Origin: Candidatus Omnitrophota bacterium
GTDB lineage: Bacteria > Omnitrophota > Gorgyraeia > Aquiviventales > Aquiviventaceae
Direction: 5' to 3'
Assembly (NCBI GenBank): GCA_023247155.1
Contig: JAHFGZ010000039.1
Span: forward strand, 1 to 9,221
Length of the DNA stretch: 9,221 nucleotides
Shown here: positions 1 through 6,643 of the stretch, piece by piece
Layout: every line of letters begins with the position of its first letter
Numbering within the stretch: position 1 is the stretch's first letter
Position numbers and translations under genes: made by a program
Notes under the pieces: generated by a model
What the model was told of the DNA's origin: nothing
The model's input: only the letters and a program-made list of their open reading frames with translations
Database searches by the model: none

Positions 1-473
1 AGTGGGTGAACTCGTACAAGCGCCTGGTGCCGGGCTACGAGGCGCCCGTGTACGTCACGTGGGCGCAGCGCAACCGCTCGGACCTGGTGCGCATCCCGAT
101 GTACAAGCCGGGGAAGGAGGCCTCTGCGCGGATCGAGCTGCGCTCGCCCGACCCGGCCTGCAACCCCTACCTCGCCTTCAGCGTGGTCCTGGCGGCGGGC
201 CTGGAGGGGATCGAGCGGAAGTCCGAGCTGCCGCCACCGACCGAGGAGAACGCGGCACAGCTGAGCGCGGCCGAACGGGCCCGCCGGGGCATTGCGATGC
301 TGCCGGGGACCCTCGGGGAGGCGATCGCGCTGGCGGAGGGGAGCAAGCTGCTGCGCCGTGCGCTGGGCGACCACGTCTTCGACTCGTTCCTGCAGAACAA
401 GCGGATCGAGCTCGACCGCTTCCGTCGGACCGTCACCGACTACGAGCTCAAGACCTACCTCCCCCTCCTCTAA
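1..473 (+). CDS. glnA: Type I glutamine synthetase, C-terminal part (5' end outside window)
   Basis: About 156 C-terminal codons of an ATP-dependent glutamate-ammonia ligase, a cytoplasmic dodecamer that makes glutamine. The frame is open from base 3 and ends with TAA at 471-473. Family landmarks are SYKRLVPGYEAPVYVTWAQRN near the start and then RIELRSPDPACNPYLAF, the conserved arginine-rich substrate and ATP site segment. The tail (SAAERARRGIAMLPGTLGEAI, then ALGDHVFDSFLQNKRIE) resembles the Bacillus-type GSI-alpha C-terminus. The tyrosine of the NLYDLPPEE adenylylation loop found in enteric GSI-beta is absent; the corresponding stretch reads ENAAQLSAAE. Control by adenylylation at that site is therefore unlikely (inference). 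It converges with lpxB. Family assignment is very secure; the alpha subtype is likely but rests on the tail only. Confidence 0.96.
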   Translation, partial: WVNSYKRLVPGYEAPVYVTWAQRNRSDLVRIPMYKPGKEASARIELRSPDPACNPYLAFSVVLAAGLEGIERKSELPPPTEENAAQLSAAERARRGIAMLPGTLGEAIALAEGSKLLRRALGDHVFDSFLQNKRIELDRFRRTVTDYELKTYLPLL

Positions 474-477
474 AAAC

Positions 478-537
478 GGGACCGGGTCCCTTTGTTGGCG
501 CCCAGCTTCGTGATCGCCAAACCATGGACCCGGTCCA
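478..537. terminator. Paired palindrome, probable bidirectional terminator between glnA and lpxB
   Basis: GGGACCGGGTCCC at 478-490 and GGACCCGGTCC at 526-536 are reverse complements of each other, and each is nearly palindromic itself. The pairing extends inward: TTGGCG at 495-500 is matched by CGCCAA at 515-520. The segment can therefore fold as one long imperfect hairpin of about 22-base arms or as two small ones. On the outer sides, AAAAA at 472-476 (T-run on the minus strand) and TTTT at 539-542 (T-run on the plus strand) give each direction a T-rich tail. It starts 4 bp after the glnA stop and ends 14 bp before the lpxB stop, as expected for a shared terminator of convergent genes. It could instead be a REP-like repeat that also terminates. 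Confidence 0.75.
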
Positions 538-550
538 ATTTTCGCCGGGG

Positions 551-1687
551 CTATTTCCGCAGCAACTCCAGGACGGCGGAGGCGGCGCGCTCCACCGCGC
601 CTGGCGGACCCAGCCGATCCCGGACCGCTCGCAGCTCGCCCCGCATCGCCTCGCCTCGCGCCTCATCCCTCAGCAGCGACATAAGTTCTTGCGCCACCCG
701 AGCCGGGGTGGCGCGGTGCTGGATGAGCTCGGGGACGACCACGCGGCCCGCCACCACGTTGACCAGGGCGATGTGGGGCACGCGGATGACCGCGCGCGCC
801 GCCAGATACGTCGGCCAAGACGCGCGGTAGACGACGACCATCGGGACGCCGCAACAGGCCGCCTCCAGCGTGGCGGTCCCCGAGGCGATGAGCGCGGCGT
901 CCATGAGCTGCAGCGCGTCGTAGACCGCCCCTTCCGCGAGCTGGATCTCCAGGCCCGAGCGCGACACGAGCGGATCGATCGCCTCTCGCGGCACCGTCGG
1001 GGCGAGCGGGAGAAGGAACTGGACCCCCGGCATCCGCCACTGGACCCGACGGGCCGCGGCCAGCATGAGCGGCAGATGCCGGCGGACCTCGTCGGCCCTG
1101 GAGCCTGGCAGCAGCCCCACCGTCATCCGCCAGCCGTTCAGCCCGAAACGCTTCAGCGCCTCCTCGCGGCGCAGCGCGGGCCGGGCCTCGTCCACCAGCG
1201 GGTGGCCCACCCAGGTGACGGGGATCCCCGCCCGACGATAGAACGTCTCCTCGAAGGGAAAGAACACGACCATCCGGTCCACGTAGCGCCGGATGTACGC
1301 GAGGCGCCACCGCCCCCACGCCCAGACCTGCGGGCTGATGTAGTAGACGACCGGGAGCCGGTGCCGCTTGGCGAGCGGGGCGATGACCGGCAGGTTGAAG
1401 TCGCCGAAGTCGACGAGGACCACGAGGTCCGGTCGCTGCCGCGCGAGGTGCTCATCGAGGAGCCGCTTCGCGCGCAGGAGCCTCCCCAGGTGCCGGGCCG
1501 CGTCGAACGGGCCGATGGCGGCGGCCTTGGTGAGGTCATCGAGCAGGCGCATCCCGGCGCGCCGGCAGGCCTGCCCGCCGAGGCCGGCGGCGGTGAGCGA
1601 CGGCTCGCGTGCGCGGAGGGCGTCGAGGAGCCGGGCGGCGTGCGCGTCGCCCGAGGGATCCCCGGCGACGAAGCAGAGAGACGGCAT
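551..1687 (-). CDS. lpxB: Lipid-A-disaccharide synthase
   Basis: 378 aa, close to the 382 aa of E. coli LpxB. A GT19 glycosyltransferase that joins UDP-2,3-diacylglucosamine and lipid X to give the beta-1',6 lipid A disaccharide at the inner membrane face. Visible landmarks in order: AGDPSGDAHAA at 8-18 (usual form GExSGD), VDFGDFN at 92-98 (usual DFPDFN), YYISPQVWAWG at 115-125, FFPFE at 142-146, VGHPLVDE at 160-167, LLPGSR at 192-197 (nucleotide-sugar binding) and ASGTATLEAA at 268-277. The ATG start at 1687 is preceded by GTGAGG as ribosome binding site. It starts 4 bp after the stop of the upstream oxidoreductase gene, so the two are cotranscribed. Oddities are the small substitutions in the first two motifs (E to D, P to G); no truncation is seen. 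Confidence 0.97.
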   Translation of the reverse strand: MPSLCFVAGDPSGDAHAARLLDALRAREPSLTAAGLGGQACRRAGMRLLDDLTKAAAIGPFDAARHLGRLLRAKRLLDEHLARQRPDLVVLVDFGDFNLPVIAPLAKRHRLPVVYYISPQVWAWGRWRLAYIRRYVDRMVVFFPFEETFYRRAGIPVTWVGHPLVDEARPALRREEALKRFGLNGWRMTVGLLPGSRADEVRRHLPLMLAAARRVQWRMPGVQFLLPLAPTVPREAIDPLVSRSGLEIQLAEGAVYDALQLMDAALIASGTATLEAACCGVPMVVVYRASWPTYLAARAVIRVPHIALVNVVAGRVVVPELIQHRATPARVAQELMSLLRDEARGEAMRGELRAVRDRLGPPGAVERAASAVLELLRK

Positions 1688-1691
1688 CGCC

Positions 1692-2645
1692 TCACCGCGG
1701 GCTGCGGGAGGCGGGGCGCAGGCGGGAGCGGCGCATCGCCTGCTCGATGCGCAGGGCCAGGGCCAGGGCGGAGCGGCCCTCGGCGCCCGAGACCGCGGGC
1801 GGCCGCCCCGTCCGGACCGAGCGGATGAACGCAGCCAGCTCGTCCTGGAGCGGCGCTCGCCGGTTCACGGGCAGGTGGACGCGGCGGATCGCCGAGCCGC
1901 GCCTGCGGGCCAGCTCCACCGTCTGGGCCTTGGAGTCGATCGAGAGGTAGCTATCCTCCTGGAAGACGCGGAAGCGGCGCACCGATTCGTCGCTGATGCG
2001 GCTGGCGGTGAGGTTGGCGATGCACCCGCCGGCGAACGAGAGCCGCGCGTTGGCGATGTCCTCGCTCGGCGAGAGGACGCTCACGCCCACCGCGTCGATC
2101 CGCGCGGGGGGACGTTTCACCAGCGCCAGCAGCAGGTCGAGGTCGTGGCTCATGACGTCGAGGACCACGCTGACGTCGGTGCCGCGGAAGGGGTAGGGGG
2201 AGAGCCGGTGGATCTCGATGAAGCGGGGGTGTGTGAGGCGGCGCCGCGCCGCCTCGATGGCGGCGTTGAACCGCTCGATGTGCCCGACCTGGAGGACCAA
2301 CCCACGGCGGGCGGCCTCGCGGATGAGCGCATCCGCCTGGGCCAGGGTGGCCGCAATCGGTTTCTCGATCAGCAGGTGGATGCCGCGCCGGAGGAGCGGG
2401 GCCCCGATGGCGGCGTGGAGGCTGGTGGGGACGGCCAGGCTGGCCGCGTCCACCGTCCCCAGCAGCCGCCGGACGTCAGTCACCGCCCGGCAGCGCAGCA
2501 TCCGGGCCACCGCCCGGGCCCGCGCCGGGTCGATGTCGCAGACCGCCGAAAGGCGCACGCCGGGCATCTTGGCATACACCTGGGCGTGCCGGGAGCCGAG
2601 ATGGCCCACGCCGATGACAGCAACCCGCAATGGTGAACGATTCAT
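1692..2645 (-). CDS. Gfo/Idh/MocA family NAD(P)-dependent oxidoreductase, lipid A operon (GnnA-like candidate)
   Basis: 317 aa. The N-terminal Rossmann fold has the dinucleotide motif GVGHLG at 12-17. The catalytic-lysine motif EKP is at 94-96. The second-domain sequence GHIERFN is at 121-127, and DVMSHDLD at 163-170 carries the family's conserved histidine. Such enzymes oxidise or reduce sugars, often nucleotide sugars. It lies directly upstream of lpxB (4 bp gap). In Acidithiobacillus the UDP-GlcNAc 3-dehydrogenase GnnA, which with the aminotransferase GnnB makes the 3-amino sugar of amide-linked lipid A, is encoded between lpxA and lpxB. By context and family, a GnnA-like role is a reasonable guess. 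No GnnB homologue is in the window, so the substrate stays open. ATG at 2645 is chosen because LRVAVIGVG begins the fold five residues later. A clear Shine-Dalgarno is lacking (only GGTAG). Confidence 0.85.
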   Translation of the reverse strand: MNRSPLRVAVIGVGHLGSRHAQVYAKMPGVRLSAVCDIDPARARAVARMLRCRAVTDVRRLLGTVDAASLAVPTSLHAAIGAPLLRRGIHLLIEKPIAATLAQADALIREAARRGLVLQVGHIERFNAAIEAARRRLTHPRFIEIHRLSPYPFRGTDVSVVLDVMSHDLDLLLALVKRPPARIDAVGVSVLSPSEDIANARLSFAGGCIANLTASRISDESVRRFRVFQEDSYLSIDSKAQTVELARRRGSAIRRVHLPVNRRAPLQDELAAFIRSVRTGRPPAVSGAEGRSALALALRIEQAMRRSRLRPASRSPR

Positions 2646-2659
2646 GATCGACGCTACCG

Positions 2660-2688
2660 AGTCTAGCGGAGCGCTTGTCTGAAGTCAA
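2660..2688 (-). promoter_or_regulatory. Promoter of the oxidoreductase-lpxB operon
   Basis: Read on the minus strand: -35 TTGACT (2688-2683, 5/6 to consensus), a 17-bp spacer, and -10 TAGACT (2665-2660, 4/6). Initiation about 7 bp beyond would fall near 2653, leaving a leader of only about 8 nt before the ATG at 2645. The boxes interlock with those of the opposing msbA promoter. Called by eye from consensus; not experimentally supported. Confidence 0.6.
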
Positions 2689-2703
2689 CCGACGTGGTAC
2701 AAT
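2675..2703 (+). promoter_or_regulatory. Promoter of the msbA-rpsB-tsf-pyrH-frr operon
   Basis: -35 TTGTCT (2675-2680, 4/6), a 17-bp spacer, and -10 TACAAT (2698-2703, 5/6) preceded by TGG, making an extended -10 element. Expected initiation is around 2710-2713, essentially at the msbA ATG (2713-2715), so the transcript would be leaderless or nearly so. No Shine-Dalgarno is visible before that ATG, which agrees. This is the only promoter-like sequence I could find for the whole ribosomal cluster downstream. Confidence 0.65.
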
Positions 2704-2712
2704 ACCGCGCTT

Positions 2713-4521
2713 ATGTCCACCTATCTGAGGCTGTTACGCTATCTCCGGCCGCACCTGGGGGTGTTCGGGCTCGCCATCCTGTGCATGGGCCTCTCCAGTC
2801 TGCTGGGCGGGGTCCAGCTGGGGGCGGTCTTCCCCCTGGCGGACCGGATCGTCACCAACAAGGCGATCCCCTCGCCCGCGTGGCTCCCCGGCTGGCTCGC
2901 CGCCCTGGTGGCCTGGTTCAACGCCGTCGAGCCCGTGCCGTTGACCACCGTCATCGCCGCGGCGATCCCGGTCCTGTTCGTCCTCAAGGGGCTCTCCGAG
3001 TTCTGGCAGGCGTTCCTCATGAACGACGCCACCCAGCGAGTCATCCGCGACCTGCGCCAGGCGCTCTTCGACCGGTTCATCGGGCTCTCGCTCGACTACC
3101 ACCACAAGTTCCCGACGGGGCAGACGATGTCGCGCATCCTCTACGACACCGGCATCGTCCAGAACTCCATCACCGAGGGCGTGACGGACCTCATCTACCA
3201 GAGCTTCCAGATCCTCGTGTGCCTGGGGATCGCGCTGGCGATCAACTGGAAGCTCTCGCTGATCGTCCTCGTGATCGTGCCCCTGATCGCCTGGCCGATC
3301 GGGCGCATCGGGAAGCTGCTCAAGAAGCTCTCGCAGCAGGGCCAGTCGGTCATGGCCCAGCTCAACGGGACGATCCTGGAGTCGATCCAGGGCATCCAGG
3401 TCATCCAGGCGTTCCTCGTCGAGCCGATGGCGCGCTCGCAGTTCGCGGCCGCCAACGAGCGCTCCTACCGCCTGACCCGGAAGCTGCAGAAGCGCATGAC
3501 CGTGCTCTCGCCGGTGACCGAGCTCATCGGCGCCTGCGCGATGGCGGTGGTCTTCTGGGTCGGGATCCGCAGCGTCCTGGCGGACCGGATGACGCTGGGG
3601 ACCTTCCTGATGTTCCTGGCGGCCATGGCCTCGCTCATCCGGCCGTTCAAGCGGCTGGCGCGGCTGCACGGCGTCAACCAGCAGGCGCTCGCCTCGGCGG
3701 AGCGCATCTTCGAGGTGCTCGACACGCCCTCCAGCGTCATCGAGCACGCCAAGGCGCGGGTGCTGCCGCCGTTCCACCGCGAGATCGTCTACGAGCACGT
3801 CTCCTTCCACTACGACTCGCAGCCGGCGCTGCGCGGGGTGTCGCTGACCATCCCGTTCGGCGAGACCCTGGCGCTCGTGGGCCCCAGCGGCGGCGGCAAG
3901 AGCACCTTCGTCAACCTGCTGCCGCGCTTCTACGAGCCAAGCGCAGGCCGCATCAAGCTCGACGGCCTGGACATCAAGCACGTGACCCTGACCTCGCTGC
4001 GCGGGCAGATCGGCCTGGTGTCCCAGCAGACGGTGCTGTTCAACGACACGGTCCGGGCGAACATCGCCCTCGGCAAGCCGGACGCGGACTTCATGGAGAT
4101 CGTGGAGGCGGCGAAGATGGCCAACGCGCACCCCTTCATCAGCCGGCTCCCCAAGGGGTATGACACCGTGATCGGGGAGCGGGGGGATCTGCTCTCCGGG
4201 GGGGAGCGCCAGCGCCTGGCCATCGCGCGCGCGCTCCTGCCGCGGCCGCCGATCCTCATCTTCGACGAGGCCACCAGCCAGCTCGACGCGCACTCCGAGC
4301 GGCTCATCACCGAGGCGCTGGAGCGGATCATCCACCACCGCACGCTGCTGATCGTCGCGCACCGGCTCTCGACGGTCCGGCTCGCCCACCGGATCGTGCT
4401 GATTCAGGAAGGGCGCATTGTGGAGCACGGCAGTCACGACGAGCTCCTGCAGAAGAGCCCCCTCTACCGGCGGTTCTGTGAGCTGCAGCTCATGCACGCA
4501 GGGCCCGAGACGTCCGTCTAG
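2713..4521 (+). CDS. msbA: MsbA-type lipid A exporter (ABC half-transporter, permease plus ATPase)
   Basis: 602 aa, a membrane domain fused to an ATPase domain as in MsbA and other type IV ABC exporters; it would act as a homodimer in the inner membrane flipping lipid A core. Hydrophobic segments lie near residues 14-35, 75-95, 165-200 (two), 270-285 and 295-312. ATPase motifs: Walker A GPSGGGKST at about 390-398, Q-loop glutamine near 438, signature LSGGE at 494-498, Walker B ILIFDE with D518 and E519, and switch histidine near 550 in AHRLSTV. MSTYLRLLRYLRPHLG is the usual MsbA-like amphipathic start, supporting ATG 2713 despite the missing ribosome binding site. Divergence from the lipid A operon supports lipid export over drug export, but the substrate cannot be proved from sequence. 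It is followed by rpsB after 23 bp. Confidence 0.85.
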   Translation: MSTYLRLLRYLRPHLGVFGLAILCMGLSSLLGGVQLGAVFPLADRIVTNKAIPSPAWLPGWLAALVAWFNAVEPVPLTTVIAAAIPVLFVLKGLSEFWQAFLMNDATQRVIRDLRQALFDRFIGLSLDYHHKFPTGQTMSRILYDTGIVQNSITEGVTDLIYQSFQILVCLGIALAINWKLSLIVLVIVPLIAWPIGRIGKLLKKLSQQGQSVMAQLNGTILESIQGIQVIQAFLVEPMARSQFAAANERSYRLTRKLQKRMTVLSPVTELIGACAMAVVFWVGIRSVLADRMTLGTFLMFLAAMASLIRPFKRLARLHGVNQQALASAERIFEVLDTPSSVIEHAKARVLPPFHREIVYEHVSFHYDSQPALRGVSLTIPFGETLALVGPSGGGKSTFVNLLPRFYEPSAGRIKLDGLDIKHVTLTSLRGQIGLVSQQTVLFNDTVRANIALGKPDADFMEIVEAAKMANAHPFISRLPKGYDTVIGERGDLLSGGERQRLAIARALLPRPPILIFDEATSQLDAHSERLITEALERIIHHRTLLIVAHRLSTVRLAHRIVLIQEGRIVEHGSHDELLQKSPLYRRFCELQLMHAGPETSV

Positions 4522-4544
4522 GAAAGGATGGGGACACACGACCC

Positions 4545-5351
4545 ATGACCACCACGCTGGTCCGCCAACTGTTGGAGGCCGGGGTGCATTTCGGCCATCA
4601 GACGAAGCGCTGGAACCCGAAGATGAAGCGCTTCATCTTCGGCAGCCGCTCCGGCATCTACATCATCGACCTGGAGCAGACCGAGCAGCGCCTGAAGGCG
4701 GCCTGCCAGTTCCTCGAGGAGATCACGGCGAAGGGCCAGCGCGTCCTCTTCCTGGGCACGAAGAAGCAGGCCAGGCCGATCCTGGAAGCCGAGGCCCAGC
4801 GCTGCGGGATGCCCTACGTCGTGACCCGCTGGCTGGGCGGCACGCTGACGAACTTCACGACCATCAAGGTCAACATCGACCGGATGCGGGAGCTGCGCCA
4901 GCAGAAGGAGACGGGCTTCTTTGAGCGCATCTCGAAGAAGGACGCCAAGCAGCTTGGCCGCAAGCTCAAGGAGCTCGAGGGGCACTTCGCCGGTCTGGCG
5001 GACCTCGACCGCCCGCCGGGGTGCCTCTTCGTGGTGGACATCAAGCGCGAGGAGATCGCCGTGCGGGAGGCCAACCGCCTCACCATCCCCATCGTCGCCA
5101 TCTGCGACACGAACGCCGACCCCGACCTCATCGCCTACCCGATCCCGGGCAACGACGACGCCATCCGCTCCATCCAGCTCGTCACGTCGCTCATCACCGA
5201 CAGCGTGGTGGCCGGGCGGCGCCGCTTCGAAACCTCGCAACTGCCCGTCGAGCCGGCAGCGGCCGAGACGGCGCCGGTCGAGGCGGAGGAGGCGAAGACT
5301 GCCGGCGAGCCAACCGGGGCGTCCCCCGATGACCACAAAGCCCAGCCTTGA
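4545..5351 (+). CDS. rpsB: 30S ribosomal protein S2
   Basis: 268 aa. Typical S2 segments: LLEAGVHFGHQTKRWNPKMKRFIFG (9-33), YIIDLEQT (39-46), VLFLGTKKQA (67-76), TRWLGGTLTNF (94-104), PGCLFVVDIKRE (158-169) and IPIVAICDTNADPDLIAYPIPGNDDAIRS (181-209). It joins the small subunit late, at the head/body neck near S1. The core ends near residue 230. The remaining 38 residues are an Ala/Pro/Glu-rich tail not present in E. coli S2 (241 aa), and the end of this tail overlaps tsf. ATG 4545 is preceded by a purine-rich AGGAAAGGATGGGG (4520-4533); the spacing is somewhat long. Only 23 bp separate it from msbA, leaving no room for a separate promoter or an S2 autoregulatory leader there. Confidence 0.98.
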   Translation: MTTTLVRQLLEAGVHFGHQTKRWNPKMKRFIFGSRSGIYIIDLEQTEQRLKAACQFLEEITAKGQRVLFLGTKKQARPILEAEAQRCGMPYVVTRWLGGTLTNFTTIKVNIDRMRELRQQKETGFFERISKKDAKQLGRKLKELEGHFAGLADLDRPPGCLFVVDIKREEIAVREANRLTIPIVAICDTNADPDLIAYPIPGNDDAIRSIQLVTSLITDSVVAGRRRFETSQLPVEPAAAETAPVEAEEAKTAGEPTGASPDDHKAQP

Positions 5352-5853
5352 CGCCATCAAGACGCTGCGGGAGAAGACCAGCGCGTCGCTCAACGACATC
5401 CGCGAGGCGCTGGCGTCGGCGGGCGGGGATGAGGCCAAGGCGCTCGCCCTGCTGCGGCAGCGGGGCCTTGCGATCGCCGAGCGGCGCCAGGGGCGGGCCA
5501 CCGGCCAGGGGCGCATCGAGGCCTACGTGCACCACGACGGCCGGCTCGGCGCGCTCGTGGAGGTCAACTGCGAGACCGACTTCGTGGCCCGCACGCCGGA
5601 GTTTGCGCAGTTCTGCCGCGACGTGGCGATGCACGTGGCGGCCATGGGCCCGCGCTACCTTCGGCTGGAGGACGCCCCGGCCGTCGAGGGGGCGGGCGCG
5701 GAGGAGCGGAAGGCGCACTGTCTCCTCGAGCAGCCGTTCGTGAAAGACCAGGGCACCACGGTCCAGGATCTCCTGAAGGCGCTGATCGCCAAGACGGGAG
5801 AGAACGTCGTGATCCGGCGATTCGTGAAGTTCGGGGTGGGAGAATCGGCCTAG
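5329..5853 (+). CDS. tsf: Translation elongation factor EF-Ts, short form
   Basis: 174 aa; the nucleotide exchange factor for EF-Tu. The N-terminal UBA-like domain is residues 5-50 ([19 protein letters not shown]). The core carries CETDFVAR at 81-88, whose TDFVAR segment contacts EF-Tu. The ending [16 protein letters not shown] is the family C-terminus. E. coli EF-Ts is about 283 aa with a duplicated core and a coiled coil. This protein has one core copy, like the roughly 196-aa Thermus form that works as a dimer (inference for this host). ATG 5329 gives [17 protein letters not shown] and overlaps the rpsB end by 23 bp in another frame, so translational coupling is likely. An upstream extension of this frame is the shadow of rpsB. 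Confidence 0.95.
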   Translation: MTTKPSLDAIKTLREKTSASLNDIREALASAGGDEAKALALLRQRGLAIAERRQGRATGQGRIEAYVHHDGRLGALVEVNCETDFVARTPEFAQFCRDVAMHVAAMGPRYLRLEDAPAVEGAGAEERKAHCLLEQPFVKDQGTTVQDLLKALIAKTGENVVIRRFVKFGVGESA

Positions 5854-5881
5854 TGCGGGGTGCGGGATGCGGAGTGCGGAG
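5854..5881 (+). repeat. Heptameric tandem repeat (TGCGGRR x4) over the pyrH start
   Basis: Four 7-bp units in register, TGCGGGG, TGCGGGA, TGCGGAG and TGCGGAG, then two degenerate units (TTGAAGG, TGCCGGC). The array starts right after the tsf stop and contains the annotated pyrH ATG (5867). Its GGAG cores resemble Shine-Dalgarno sequence. It belongs to the same 7-bp repeat type as the array at 7449-7476; read on the minus strand, both would encode IPHS/IPHP-like peptides. Confidence 0.75.
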
Positions 5882-6643
5882 TTGAAGGTGCCGGCACGGA
5901 AAGCCCGGGCAGCGCCGTCGGGGACCGCCACGTACAAACGCATTGTCCTGAAGCTCAGCGGGGAAGCGCTGCAGGGGAAGCTCGGCTTCGGCATCGACCC
6001 CACGGTGCTGGAGGACCTGGCGCGGCAGATCAAGGAGATCCGGGAGCTGGGCGTGCAGGTGACGGTCGTCGTCGGGGGCGGCAACATCTTCCGGGGCCTG
6101 ACGACCTCCTCGGCGACCGGGATGGAGCGGGCGACCGCCGACTACATGGGGATGCTGGCGACCGCCATCAACGGGCTGGCGCTGCAGGACGCGCTGGAGC
6201 GCGCCGGGGTGCCGAGCCGGGTCCAGACCGCCATTGAAATCGCCAAGGTCGCCGAGCCGTACATCCGCCGCCGGGCCATCCGCCACCTGGAGAAGGGACG
6301 GGTGGTCATTTTCGTCGGCGGCATCGGCAGCCCCTTCTTCACGACGGACACGACCGCGGCGCTGCGGGCGATGGAGATCGGGGCCGACGTGGTGCTCAAG
6401 GGGACGAACGTGGACGGCGTCTACACCGACGACCCGGCGACGAACCGCCAGGCCAAGAAGTTCGCAGCGCTGAGCTTCTTCGACGTGCTGAAGAAAGGCC
6501 TCAAGGTCATGGACGCGACGGCGGTGAGCCTGTGCATGAGCAGCAACGTCCCGATCATCGTGTTCAACCTCCACACGCCCGGCAACATCAAGCGGGTCGT
6601 GTGCGGCGAGCTGGTCGGCACCCGGGTGGCGAATAAGACATGA
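5867..6643 (+). CDS. pyrH: UMP kinase
   Basis: 258 aa, amino acid kinase family; ATP + UMP to ADP + UDP, a hexameric cytoplasmic enzyme feeding pyrimidine nucleotide synthesis. Landmarks: [13 protein letters not shown] at 23-35, GGGNIFRG at 70-77, [20 protein letters not shown] at 92-111, [12 protein letters not shown] at 157-168 and [12 protein letters not shown] at 179-190. The E. coli enzyme is 241 aa; the extra N-terminal residues here come from the heptamer array and the stretch after it. The start is uncertain: ATG 5867 lies within the array, while TTG 5882 or GTG 5888, both in frame, have GGAG upstream (for GTG 5888, GGAG at 5878-5881 is 6 bp away) and give a more usual length. The last four bases overlap the frr start (ATGA). 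Confidence 0.97.
   Translation: MRSAELKVPARKARAAPSGTATYKRIVLKLSGEALQGKLGFGIDPTVLEDLARQIKEIRELGVQVTVVVGGGNIFRGLTTSSATGMERATADYMGMLATAINGLALQDALERAGVPSRVQTAIEIAKVAEPYIRRRAIRHLEKGRVVIFVGGIGSPFFTTDTTAALRAMEIGADVVLKGTNVDGVYTDDPATNRQAKKFAALSFFDVLKKGLKVMDATAVSLCMSSNVPIIVFNLHTPGNIKRVVCGELVGTRVANKT

Noticed and set aside
2..1828. Long plus-strand frame of 608 codons across glnA, lpxB and the oxidoreductase
   Set aside because: No recognisable domain, Arg/Pro/Gly-rich composition typical of a wrong frame in GC-rich DNA, and it lies across well-recognised genes in other frames.
2734..4539. Long minus-strand frame of 601 codons opposite msbA
   Set aside because: Antisense shadow: composition dominated by D, R, H, P, L and no motif, while the plus strand carries all ABC transporter motifs.
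4522..4544. Riboswitch or S2 autoregulatory leader before rpsB
   Set aside because: Only 23 bp are available and no stable structure is apparent beyond a purine-rich ribosome binding region.
4921..5328. N-terminal extension of EF-Ts in the same frame
   Set aside because: Ser/Arg/Pro-rich nonsense that lies over rpsB; the natural EF-Ts start is [17 protein letters not shown] at 5329.
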